From assembly GCA_030765045.1 (NCBI GenBank), contig CM060964.1, forward strand, positions 278,064,888-278,128,887: DNA of 64,000 nucleotides, in the 5' to 3' direction. This document shows positions 1 to 11,300 of the stretch, one piece after another. Made by a program: the position numbers and the translations under genes. How positions within the stretch are numbered: position 1 is the stretch's first letter; each line of letters starts with the position of its first letter. The notes beneath the pieces are model-generated. The model did not search any database. It worked only from the letters and a program-made list of their open reading frames with translations, and had not been told where the DNA came from. This DNA is from Tenodera sinensis (Eukaryota; Arthropoda; Insecta; Mantodea; Mantidae).

Positions 1-655
1 ACCCCATCCTCCACACCAAAAAAAAAATCAAGAGTACTGATGCTTTACTCTGGTATAAAAAAATCAATTTCTCTTTTCCACATAGTTATGTTAGTCAATT
101 ATGAGCTAGTCACAGAAATGCTGTAATCATGTAGGCTTTGTGATGATCGAAATAAATGGTAATTCCTAGAGCTTGATCTGCCTCGTGCATACTGGGAACA
201 CCTTACTTAGATCTATTTCTCACCATCAGTGTCATCAGAAACAACCTGGGGAAAAGTAACCTTATCTGATTGTATTGTTAACATATGTGCATCAATAATG
301 AGCTCCAAAAATAATGATCCTTCACCTGTGACAATAAGGGTGCAGTATACACAAACCATGCATAATATACCTCAACATAGCATATGTGTAGATATCAGTT
401 AGATACCTGGGAAAATATTCTTCCTGATAAAAAAAAAAGCATGAACTTTGATTTGCCATCACAAAACTTCTTATGGAAATTACTAAATCCTAAGACACCT
501 TTACTTCTCTCAGCTTTATGTGCATACCTATCAGAAAACATTCAGGTGCTTACTGAGTCTGAGGACAGTGGTCATTGGAAAATGTTCAAAATAATTTGAT
601 AACATATGTGCGTTGGTTTGATATTACATCACTTACAGTTTTGTGAAATGAAAAA
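1..655. other. No gene or recognised repeat
   Basis: AT-rich sequence with only short spurious reading frames. I see no coding signature, tRNA-like promoter or transposon end. Confidence 0.5.
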
Positions 656-723
656 TTTCTAGAGCTCAATTGCTCCCATCATCAACCTGATACCCACTGA
701 TGGGAGCAATTGAGCTCTAGAAA
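656..723. repeat. Perfect inverted repeat with 26-bp arms
   Basis: Arms 656-681 and 698-723 are exact reverse complements around a 16-bp spacer. The plus-strand right arm together with the base after it reads CTGA, a short stem, then GAAAC (697-724). This resembles motifs at 4121-4149 and 22820-22850 on the minus strand and the better motif at 49290-49321. It is probably the palindromised end of a repeat whose body is not here. Confidence 0.8.
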
Positions 724-2017
724 CATGTCCTATTTTACAAAAATGTAAGTGCTGTAGTATCAATAAATTCACTCACACAGATTATCAAATTGTTTAACAT
801 CACTCTATAGAAACTTCAGTCAGATATGTGAGTGTTCAAAATAAGTTTTGTTAATGAGCAACTACATCAAATGACACTTCAACTTATTAACTGAACTGTA
901 TTTAAGCATACAAAGTATTGTTTGATCTCATTTATGCTGAAGTTCCTCTTTAATACTTCTAAATGGAGATACAGTCAAACCTAGTTAATCTGGACCAATT
1001 AGGGCTTAATGTTGTCCAGATTAAGTGAAATAAACACGAGAGAAAAATTGTAAATGAAGTTAGGGTATGTACTGTATAATTTTATCGGAACGCAAGATAC
1101 AATAGGCCCAATTGATTTTAATTTCACTTTCTTTATTTGTTTGGTTTGAAGAAACTATCAATTTTCTTTTGTTATCACAGATCTTTTTCACAATGAGACC
1201 ACAAAGACTCCTCATAGGATGGTAGTATGCAGAAATCTGTTTGTCAGTTTTCTGGACTAAGTGTATTACACAATTCAGATGCTGTTTAACTGCACTTAAT
1301 TTCACTTTCAACTTTCCAAAATCCACATCCTCAGCCTCAGATTCGGTACTAGTGTCCCTTGCATTGCTTACACTTTCCACAATTTCTTCGCAAGTCATAA
1401 TGTGATAGCCTGGATCAACGTCATCTCCATCAAGCCAGTCTTTGAGGTCGTCTACTATGACAGCTTTCTCACCACCCACAACCAGTGTTTAGTGAGTCAT
1501 TTAATTCATTTGCATTGGTGTCTAATTCAACACTGTCATCATACAAATGTTTCTTCCACACATTAGTCAATATAGAGTTTGAAATGCTGTTTACTGCACT
1601 TGCAAAATTGAAAATCATGGATCTGAAATCATACGATTTTATATTTGTGAGTGTTTTTTTCACCCTTTTATCTTCACCGTCCAGAGACTCCACAACTTCA
1701 AAAACTTCAGACAGGAATTTCCTTCTGTAAAACCACTTTGCAGTGTAGATAATGCCTTGGTCCATCGGCTGTATCAGGGAAGTTGTGGCAGGTGGCAAGA
1801 ACACACATTTGATCTTACCATCAGCATTACACAGTTTCTTTGCATCTGGATTTGCAGGTGCATTATCTAGTAGGATTAGGGCTTTCACACCATTTCAGTT
1901 TTTATTTTCTTGGTGCCTTCTTATTGCAGGTACAGCATGGTTGTGAAACCAATCATGGGTGATGTCTGCCATAAACCACGCATTTTTAGTTTTCCTACTA
2001 TGTTTAGTAAAGTGGAG

Positions 2018-2071
2018 TGAGTGAGTGAGTAGGGTTTAAGGGCCCGTCGACAGCTAGGTCATTAGAGCCCC
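2018..2071 (-). mobile_element. 54-bp LINE 3'-end stub with 12-bp target duplication
   Basis: The 12-mer AGTAAAGTGGAG occurs immediately before (2006-2017) and after (2072-2083) this segment. On the minus strand the segment contains GGGCCCTTAAACCC followed by ACTC repeats, the same kind of 3' end seen in the LINE fragment ending near 61999 (GGGCCGTTAAACCCC plus CACTC repeats). It is therefore an extremely 5'-truncated retrotransposition event that landed at the junction of Tigger and repeat A. Confidence 0.7.
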
Positions 2072-2838
2072 AGTAAAGTGGAGGAAGTATTATATTCCAC
2101 CCAAAAATTCTGTCGAGATTTCACCAGAAATATGTTTTGAGGCCCAGTGAATCCAAAAAAAAAAAAAGCTATAGCCTATGTGATCCTGTTTACTCTTGAT
2201 GACTTAAATAACTCGTAAACCATAAGAGATGGAGAAAATCTTGCTGTACAAAAAATGTAGATCTCGCTAAAACACACAATTTATGTCTAAATACATTTTT
2301 TGTAGAGTGAACCATTTCGGAGATATTCCTGGTTATTTGTGTCAGTTTCGGAAATCTTAAAACTTTCCTGAAATGGAACATTGTTGTTCATTTTTTTACA
2401 TGTGCAAAGAGAACGGGATCTCAAAGCTTTAAAAGATTTGACTATCGCTCAAAGCCTATGGTATTCTAATACTCCCCTTGCACCTACAAGGAAATAAGCA
2501 ATAAGATAATTTGTACAAATGTTTATCTCAACTAATGCAAAGATATAGGAATAAGAGTTTGTAAGAATGTTTAGTACAAGAGTAGAGAAAGTCATGTGAG
2601 TGCAACACATCAATTTTTTTATGTTAACTGTGCAAAGAGAACGTAATTTGAAAGCTTTAAAAGATTGTGAATATCGCTCAAAGCCTACTGTATTCCCATA
2701 TTTCTGTTGCACATGCAAGAAAACAAGCAATAAGATAATTTCTGCAAATGTTTATCTCAACTAACACGATGATAGTTTGTACGAATGGTTAGTACAAGAG
2801 TAGAGGAAGTCATGTGAGTGCAACACATTAGATTTTTT
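2072..2838 (+). repeat. Repeat A copy 1 (unclassified), internally rearranged
   Basis: It starts with GGAAGTATTATATTCCACCC and ends near AGTGCAACACATTAGATTTT, the two ends of the family seen complete at 37848-38703. The region after the first 90 bp is deleted up to the block GCTATAGCCTATGTGATCC. The 3' quarter (minus the terminal T run) occurs twice in tandem, around 2399-2615 and 2625-2838. It has no coding capacity and lies inside the Tigger element. Confidence 0.75.
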
Positions 2839-4059
2839 GAATTATTGTAATTTTCATGCAATGTGGACATTACATTCTTAATAGCTCTTGGTGGCTTACT
2901 TTTACCTACAACCACTGGTTTTAAAATAAAGCTTCCATCTGGATTAACACATAATGCAGAAATACGTTCTTTGCAAATTTTTGCACCCAGGTGTATGTTT
3001 TAAGGATTTGGAGGCTTGTGTGTTCTTGCACAAGGTGTGCCAAAATAGACCTGTCTTGTCAGCATTATACACTTGAGACAAATCTAACTTTTCTTATTGA
3101 ATAATAGATTTTAAGTGTTTTCTATATGGGCCAATAGCTGATGTATCAGCACCTAAGCTCTCTCCACACATTTTTTTGTACATTATTTTATGACGCTTGT
3201 GGAATCTGTATAACCAGCCCAAACTAACCGAAAATCCATTGATACCAAGTTGTTTCGCAAGATGTTCGGCAGCAGCTTGAATTTCAACACCTCTCACTGC
3301 AATTCCACTTATACGAAATTGTTCGTACCACTTGTATCTCGTGTCTTCTAAATTTTGTTCAGCCAGCTGCCACATTCGTTTAACCTGACAATTTTCCTCA
3401 TTTACAAAACATTTAATAAAAGATTATAAGAGTTTACCCTTTTTTTTATGTCCAAAACTGTTTGTTTTGTGATTCCATATTCCGCACATATGCATGCAAC
3501 AGTGGCACCATTTTCAAGCCTTTCGATAATTTTCAGTTTCTTGTGTATTGTAAGCAATTTGTGCTTACGTTTCCCTGATGATATTGTAAGTTTACTAAGC
3601 AACATTATGTACTCAATTTGTTTCTTTAGCTTAATGACAGGAAGGCAAACCCTATCGCATGTACAGCAAGGGTGTGGGAAGGAGAGCAGTCTATTGTACC
3701 ATTGTCACCAACGTATTCTTAGTATTCCTAAGAAATTCCTATTGTACAGTGTGCAAAAGTAAAATGGACCATTTCCTTAAGTTTTTCTTAGTGCAGTACT
3801 ATAATTTAAGTTAGCAATTTGCAGATTCAGATTCTTTTTAAGGACACTTGTCCAGATTAAGCAAAATCTGGTTTAAAGGGGTCCGGATTAACAAGGCTTT
3901 ACTGTAGGTCCAATTCCAAAAGAGGGCAATGCACACTAGAAATCCAGGCCAATCAGATTTAATAGCTTTTGCAGTTGACATTTAATGGCAATTACCTAAA
4001 ATGCCATTTTTGGAACATATTTATAATAATTTGTATCAGAAACTTAGACAGGATATTTT

Positions 4060-4390
4060 AAATTTATGATATATTGAGCCAGTGATTAGAACACTTAACA
4101 TACTTTTAATGTCTTGACCAGTTTCAAGAGCTATTGCTCCCATTATCAGAAGCGACAGGCTTGCTCCTATACCACAGTCAAATGATACCCCGTCATCATC
4201 CACGCGTGCCATCACACTGATTATTTTACGTGGGCCCTCCCCGTCCTTTACCACAGGCACATTTTACTGCAGTTGCTGAGACTCGAACTCATGACAGACT
4301 TTGAGTGCATGGCCAGTGCACTACATGTTGCCTTAACGATCATGGCTATTCAAGCCAGCAGGCTGAAGGTGTTCCAGACCGCCTAATCTA
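4060..4390 (-). mobile_element. tRNA-derived SINE with hammerhead-like 3' domain
   Basis: On the minus strand there is an A-box-like block (TAGCCATGATCGTTAAGG) near 4350 and a B-box-like GAGTTCGAGTCTC near 4275, the internal pol III promoter layout of a tRNA-derived SINE. The 3' part contains CTGATAATGGGAGC, a short loop and GCTCTTGAAAC (4149-4121), also found at 22850-22820. I cannot see target duplications. The reading frame across it is not a gene. Confidence 0.6.
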
Positions 4391-5600
4391 AACCGGTTTT
4401 GAATTAGAGGAAGAACGGCATAAGTAGCAAAATAATTCAGGACTGAAAGGGTTAAAAGCACTTCCCTTCATGATTTACCATATGGTTACTATCCCATTCC
4501 ACTAAACTTGTGTAAATCAACAAATAAATGCATTTTTGCAACACTCAGACATGAAAAGTGTGTTTTAAGAGCTAAATTAGTACAAAAAATAGGAACTCTA
4601 GTAGTTTATAAATAAATTAAATACTACTAACATTAATTCATTTTGCTGTCCTTCCTATACTGTTTCATATACCTTAAATATTTTCATCTCCATAGCACTA
4701 TATAATTTCAGTCAATTATCACATTAACTCTGTTGCTCTTTAAATGCTGAAAGCCCATTCCAATTAAAAGCTATGAACAGTGGATCTCTTAAAAGTTAGG
4801 CAAATTTGGGTAATTATTTACCACAGTTTAAACTTTATTTAGTGTCAAGAGGTTCACTGTCAAAAAAACTAATGCACCTTAATTCGAATTGTACATTTAA
4901 CACAATTGTTTCCTATTACTGGTTTTTTGCCTGATTCTTTTCCTCCATGGTGCTCTTAAAATTCCAGTTTCTTTAAGCTCCTTACAGGCATTTGCTGTAG
5001 AATATTCACTGACGCCTGTACATTGAGAAGTTAGTTTCACATCATTCATTAACACTCATGGGTGGGTTTCCATTAGCTTGTTAAACACATTCAGAATAAC
5101 TTGCCATTCACCATATAAGTTTCCTTTGTAATGCTTCTTCACTCCACAAACATGAATCCACACAAGTTGGAAATACAACCTTTGTTAACTGCCATCATTT
5201 TCAGCTGGATGAAGGTGGAGGGGGAATGGGAGTTGAAAGGAAAGCCTTATTTCATAGCTTCTATGATTTGTTTGCTTTTTATATACTTATTAACCGGAAA
5301 GTTGCATTAATATTATAGTATAATGAACTTCCTTCGTAAATTGTATCCAGATCTGTTGTGTGTGGAGTGTTGTTATGATTGATTGTCCAATGGTGTGAAA
5401 CTACAGATTTATCCATCTGTTTGGATTTTATGCATTTCATGTTACTTTAACTTGATTACTAGCTTATTTAAATACTATACAAATGATACAAGATAGTTGC
5501 TAGTGTTGATGGACGTGAATTCCTTTAACATGTTTTGAGCAGCAATTATAATAAGTATTTAAATGTAATGCAGAATATCTACTCTTAAAAGTATGTTGTA
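4391..5600. other. No gene; AT-rich unannotated sequence
   Basis: I see no coding signature, tRNA-like promoter or transposon end here. Confidence 0.4.
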
Positions 5601-5610
5601 CATTTGCATG

Positions 5611-5782
5611 TTTTTTTTTTTTTTGTAGTGTTTAACGACCGTTTTTACTCCATACGGCACTGTAGGTGGTGACACCAATGATACATGGAATGAAGATGGA
5701 GCATCGGTGGAATGAGATGGCGGAGAACCCGGAGGAAACCCATCCCAGCGCTGCTTCATCCATCACAAACCCCACATGTGAG
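5611..5782 (-). mobile_element. 5'-truncated SINE (tRNA-Leu-like family) with target duplication
   Basis: This is a minus-strand copy of the family at 46488-46731. It shares GATACATGGAATGAAGATGG and the GGAGGAAACCCATCCCAGCG region. A T run at 5611-5624 is the antisense poly(A) tail. The 9-mer ATTTGCATG flanks it at 5602-5610 and 5783-5791. The tRNA-like head is missing, so it is a 5'-truncated insertion. Confidence 0.8.
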
Positions 5783-5791
5783 ATTTGCATG

Positions 5792-7547
5792 TGCATGGCT
5801 GACTGAATTATGGGAGACAGGAAAGGAGACATTCTCATTGCAATATTCCTAAGCATTTAAGACCCATTACTAACAAAGTAAGAGAATCAGAGTTAGCCAA
5901 ATAACAATGGATCAATATCCTACTCTTAAGTCTGAGCATAACTAGCAAAATGGTCATGGACATACTTGAAATTACTTTGGAACTACTATTTGATATTTTT
6001 TTAACTATTACTGCAAAATAAATTTCAACCACCCCTACTTCTAAAATCTTGTTTTTGTGTTTATGGTGGTGTATATTGCAATTTCTAATTCAAATTCATC
6101 ATTGGAATTATAAACACAGTGCTATTTCCATGTTGCAGTATGTTAAATGCTAAACTAAAAATGTACATTGCTTGATCATGCACAGGAAAACTGATGTGCA
6201 ATAACACTCATATATGAAACAATATAAAAATTAACTTTATTTCCATAAAATACAAATATAAAATTAACAACGCACTACAACTGAATAAAAAAGCACTTTT
6301 TTAAATACATATCAATTTTATAATTTAAGAAGCAGGGGATATAAAAAATTAACTGCAAGATTTATAAACTTAGTGCTACAGGAAAACAGATAATACTTTT
6401 AACATATTCTAATATGGCAAAATTCTTTATGTAAAAATAAACATACACTAACTGCTAATAAAATATATGCAATGATTTATATTACTACTAAGGAACATGT
6501 TTGAATGACAGTAATGCATGTGATTATGATAATTATTGTATGTTTTTTATTTTGTCATTAAGCCACCAATACAAGACATTTAAAAACACATTTTTAATGC
6601 TCTTTAAAAGCTAATTTACAAAAATGAACAAAAGTGGAACCTAAGCACAACTGATAACTTATCTCGAATGGTAATCATTTTGGTTAGCTCTGTAAATTTC
6701 ACATTTTCTCACAAGTAGAAAGCAAATTGGGAGTTACAAGCACACAATTGAATATACATGTGCACACAGAATTCTCAAGAGTGCTATAATGAACCAAATA
6801 ACAGCATTCTCATTCTGGGCAGGAAGATGGGGATGTTTATGCATCTTGGTCGGGACTGTAAAATGTATACAAATATTTAAAGTAAGAAAGAACAATAAAT
6901 TCAGATAAGCATGTATGGTAGACTGTTCAACTGATCTGATGTTCAAATTATTTGGGGATTTTTTATCAATAGTACATTTATGCATGTGTCAGTTTTGCGA
7001 CCTCAAACTTTCTGATTCAAGTAGTCTGTAATGCTAAACACAAGCCCTGATAATAAAAATATTAATATGATTTTTCTTTCTCAGCAAGCAAAACTCTGTA
7101 CACAGGGCAAGTTATAATTTAACTATTTGTTTCATCCACACGTATACATAAGTTATATAAATGTTAAAGTATACATACCAGAAAATCTGATTAAAATGTA
7201 TATCAAATATATACTATTTAGTTACTATGCTTTAATGCTACTTGAACACCTGAAATCTGCTATCAAAATAATTTTGAGCATAATAGTAAGAATAACCAGA
7301 ATTCAAATTGATCAACAGTTAGGATGTTCAAAATATTTACACAGTTTGAAAATTTGAATGATTTGAGTAGTCCAATAAGTCTGCATGAATCAAATTCTTC
7401 AAGGAATATGAATGGTGAATCTACAATAATTGTTTGAATAATTTGAGTAGTTCAATTTTTAGTTACAGTCCTACACTTGATGCTGCACTCACTATGGAAG
7501 CTGAACTGAAGATATCAAAGGGACCAAATAAATTCAGACCCATACAG
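5792..7547. other. No gene recognised
   Basis: Very AT-rich, with small open frames that lack homology-like motifs. I see no transposon ends. Confidence 0.4.
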
Positions 7548-8395
7548 AAAATATCTGATGTATTGCACTCACATGACTTTCTCTACTCTTGTACTAACCA
7601 TTCTTACAAACTCTTATTCTTCTATCTTCGTATTAGTTGAGATAAACATTTGCAGAAATTATCTTATTACTTCTTGCACATGCAACAGGAATATGGGTAC
7701 ACAGTAGGCTTTGAGCGATAGTCAAATCTTTTAAAGCTTTCAAATTCTGTTCTCTTTGCATGCCTAAGATAAAAAAAATTTGTGCTGATGTTCCATTTGA
7801 CAGAAGTATAAGTTCTCCAAAATTTATACAAATAATGAATATCTCTGGAATGGTTCATTCTACAAAAAATTTATTCGGACATAAATTGTGTGTTTTAGCG
7901 AAATCTACATTTTTGTACAGAAATATTTTGTCTATCTCTTATGGTTTACGAGTTATTCAAAAGTCATCAATAGTAAACAGGATTACATAGGCTAGAGCCA
8001 GAAATTTCAAAATATACATTTCATTTGTTATAAAAATATCTCAAACATATCACATTTTAATCAAAATTGTTAGAGCCATTTTCAAGAAAATCAGAATTTT
8101 CAAAAAATTTTCCATGTAAAGGGTAGTTTAGGGTGGAGCAATTTTCTTCAAAATCTTCGTATCGCATCCTTGAAAGACATTAAACTAATACCAACTTTGG
8201 TTTTTAGACTTTTCGTTTTTGAGTTATGCTGTGCACAGACTGACAGACAGACAAGACACACACGGACCTTTTTCTGAAAATGCTTTTTCTTTGGATTCAG
8301 GAGGCCTCGAAACATATATTTCCGGTGAAATCTCGACATCAAACTTTTGGGTGGAATACAATACTTCCTCTACTTAATAGTAGAGAAAGTAAAAG
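7548..8395 (-). repeat. Repeat A copy 2, near full length
   Basis: A minus-strand copy covering the whole family. The 3' end (ATCTGATGTATTGCACTCAC on the plus strand) is at the left and the 5' end (GGTGGAATACAATACTTCC, then the small palindrome around TACTTAATAGTAGA) is at the right. Internally it has the family's conserved blocks, including the antisense of GGCTCTAA..TTTTGAT..AAA and GACAGACAGAC. The frames inside are short and not conserved between copies. Confidence 0.8.
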
Positions 8396-11300
8396 TGGGG
8401 TTAATTTACTTTAATCAGCTCATAGTGGAATACTGTATTGTTTTGTTTCATTTCAATTTGTGTGATTCCTGAACCTCATACCTTTTTAAATGTAGTTCAT
8501 ATGTGAAATACTATATTGTGGTAGCTTCCACTGATTATTTTTTTCCAGTGGAACAAAACTGTATGAAATATGTCAGTTGTGCTGGTGTTTCCAAATTTAT
8601 TGAGTCCCTTCTTTTTTCCCCAAACACAAGATTTTAAAATAAAATTCTGAATTAAACTGATTATCATTACTAATTCACATGCATAAATGCACTGGATATA
8701 TCAATTTCCTTTAGCTAAACATACAAAACTAAGAGCTCTACAATATATTTGACTATGGCAAGAAAGCTTCTGTGCCATGGCAGTGGAACCCAAGTACAGA
8801 CAGGTACTAGTATTGAGCAAGTTCGTTACTATGGAAATAGAGAAAATGTAACATCAGCTTTATATTTTGAGTGCTCCAATCCTACTTATCCATTCTCAAG
8901 GTGCCTACTAAAGGCTTGATGAGCTTAAAATGATCTTAAAGCCAAGAAAATCTTTGTTATACTGCCTAGGACTGAACTAGAGATAAAATATTATTAGGTG
9001 CCCGAGTTACTTGACTGATTACAATTCCTTTTCTGCTAACCTAAGTGTCTAATTCAACACATTATTGTTACAGAGTTATCACTGTCTATACAATATCTAA
9101 CAAGTCACTTTTTACTAAGTTGTCAGAAAAAATGGCGAATATTTTACAAAATGTTAATCTAGAAAAAAAACCTTCATATTTACGGGTTTTACATGACACA
9201 AAAGGGATAATGCACTGACACTATGCACTATTATACATCAGTGGTAACCTTGGAGACCAGATGATATTTATTCAGAAAAACATGACTCTAAATCATGGGG
9301 TTTTGAACAAAAATGTACCTTACAGTAACAAAACTTTGACAACAGATTTAGCTACCATGTATAACATGTTGACAGATGGTATGTCCCCTGCAGGGCACTT
9401 AAATATGCAAATGAAACATCATGCCAAGGATACAACAAATATGGTGATACATTTAAGTATCCCGAGATGCAATCTTACATCTGAGAATCCAAACATTGTA
9501 GTAGTAATTTACTAACTTCTAATGAGTATAAAGTTTACAGCAGTTATTATGAGAGGAGGTCAAATAAAAACTGCAATTTTCCTGTAGTGGTTTAGAGTAT
9601 GAATGAAGTGGATAGTAACACTGAATGGAGAATAATGCAGACAATGAGTGCATTTCTCTTCTGATCGCATGCAATAACATAACCTGAATTTATCAGTAGC
9701 ACAATGATTAAGCAAAAGTACACACACATGGTGCACCACACATTATCATTGCATTTCTCAACAAAGAAGGTATAAACCAGATTGACATTTTGAGAAAAGT
9801 CAATAAATGAATGACACAGTATTTTGGTAGAATATGAGACTGTGGAAAAAGAGCCCCACCGACAAGAGTAGACAAGCATTATGAGGAAAGTGCTTGTGAC
9901 AGGTTTTTGATCCTCCAAGGGTATGCTGATCATTTTCTTCATGAATGAAAAATGCTGTCTACTACTGACAGCTTCTGCTTCTGATTGCAACAGATGAAAT
10001 CAGCCATTTCATTCTTCTTTAATGCAGAAATTGTTACCTATGTAGTGTGATAATGTGCCAAAAGTTGGAGGAGCACTGCTACAAAAACCCTTTCAGTTGT
10101 ATGTTATCCTCATACAATTAAAACCTAGACTGTTTATTTTAAATCTGGAGATTATGTACAAATGTGATGTATTGGTGCAACCTTTTATTAATGCAATTAA
10201 AAAGAATGACAGTTTATATTAGATTTACCTTCATACATCATGATCTTCTACCCAAGATGGGGGATATTTTAGTGCAAATCTAATGCATGTGATATTTTAA
10301 TTTTTTTTAAATGCAGGCTATTTTGATGCTTCCTCTAGAAATCCTAAAGGATTAAACTGCAGCTAAGGATATGTCTAGTCACCTATGTTAGACTTTTGCT
10401 GAATGTTTCACTTATCCTGATGTACAATTAAACTTACAATGATTTTGAGCTGATGACTGGCAACTGATTTACCATAAAATACTTTTAGACTACAAGCTTT
10501 TTTAAAAATTTGTACATTCTTAAGGTTATCAAATTCTTTGGTTAATTTGCTTACAAGAAGCTTTGTACTGCATAAAATATATAGAAAAGAACAATGAACA
10601 CACAAAAGTATAACAGAATATCTTTTGCTAAAATATAGTGAAAATTTTAAATGAAAATGAATTAATCTAGATGTCATTAATGATAGTGACTAACATGAAA
10701 TTACATAATTAGTCTTTTAAAACACCACAACTTGCTTATCAACCTTGCTATAATTCTCAACTATATGCAATTAGTATTAGTTTCAAATATATGAGAACAA
10801 TATTATTTGATCCATAAGCTAACAAAATAATTCTCTAAATAACCATCCCACAATGTTAATTCTTTTTCCTCTTAGTTATAAAAATAGTTTTTAACTACAT
10901 ATTTTAATAGGTTTTAAATAGTTTCCTTATTTATAATTGTACTTAATTTTCAAACCTCCCTTTCAGTTCACTTCCGTCACCCACCATTTAAAAACCTTTC
11001 TTCTACATATCTCAACTGCCAACCCATTCATACATTTTTTGAGATTGTCTTCAATTAGATATAATACACACCTACCTAATGTTGGGATTACCATGAACTT
11101 TACGTAATGTGGCTTAACGCGACAGGATGTAATGGAAAAATAACACATGGAGCTATTTAGGGTCGACTTAATGTGATGTAACATGTTTGACAATGCCAAA
11201 CTTTTCCTTCACGTTACGTCAAATTTGGAAGTCATGTGATTAATTTGAGCCAATCGGTAAGTAGTGCTATGCAGGAATACATTTGCTTCTCTATGTAACT

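Larger units (their letters stand above)
1060..3605 (-). pseudogene. Tigger (CENP-B/jerky-like) transposase remnant
   Basis: Read on the minus strand. 3605-3402 encodes an N-terminal psq-type helix-turn-helix (GKRKHKLLTIHKKLKIIERL, then a YGITKQTVLDIKKR recognition region). 3375-3094 encodes the second, Tc5-type CENP-B DNA-binding domain (GWLYRFHKRHKI). The DDE domain starts near 3090 with VYNADKTGLFW, where the usual ADETG is ADKTG but the catalytic Asp is kept. It is interrupted by the insertions at 2018-2838 and resumes at 1888 with the second catalytic region ILLDNAPAN and PMDQGII. 1479-1060 carries the acidic C-terminal tail. About 30 residues expected between the two DNA-binding domains are missing, removed either by a short GT-AG intron (about 53 bp) or by a deletion. 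Stops and frame changes make it non-functional. Confidence 0.85.
972..3904 (-). mobile_element. Tigger/pogo-type DNA transposon, 2.9 kb, with nested insertions
   Basis: Both ends are visible. The left end begins CAGTCAAACCTAGTTAATC and the right end, read on the minus strand, begins CAGTAAAGCCTTGTTAATC; both continue into a GGACC block. The element is flanked by a TA dinucleotide on each side (970-971 and 3905-3906), the Tc1/mariner/pogo target duplication. A CENP-B/jerky-like transposase lies between the ends on the minus strand. Two later insertions sit inside: a repeat A copy (about 2072-2838) and a 54-bp LINE stub (2018-2071). The coding region is broken, so the copy is dead. Confidence 0.88.

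Noticed and set aside
4036..4260. 74-codon minus-strand frame with a plausible protein look
   Set aside because: It lies in the body of a tRNA-derived SINE, and its end is the hammerhead-like tail shared with other loci.
9592..9990. 132-codon minus-strand frame with hydrophobic segments
   Set aside because: No family motif, no splice or promoter context and no supporting neighbour; AT-rich sequence gives such frames by chance.
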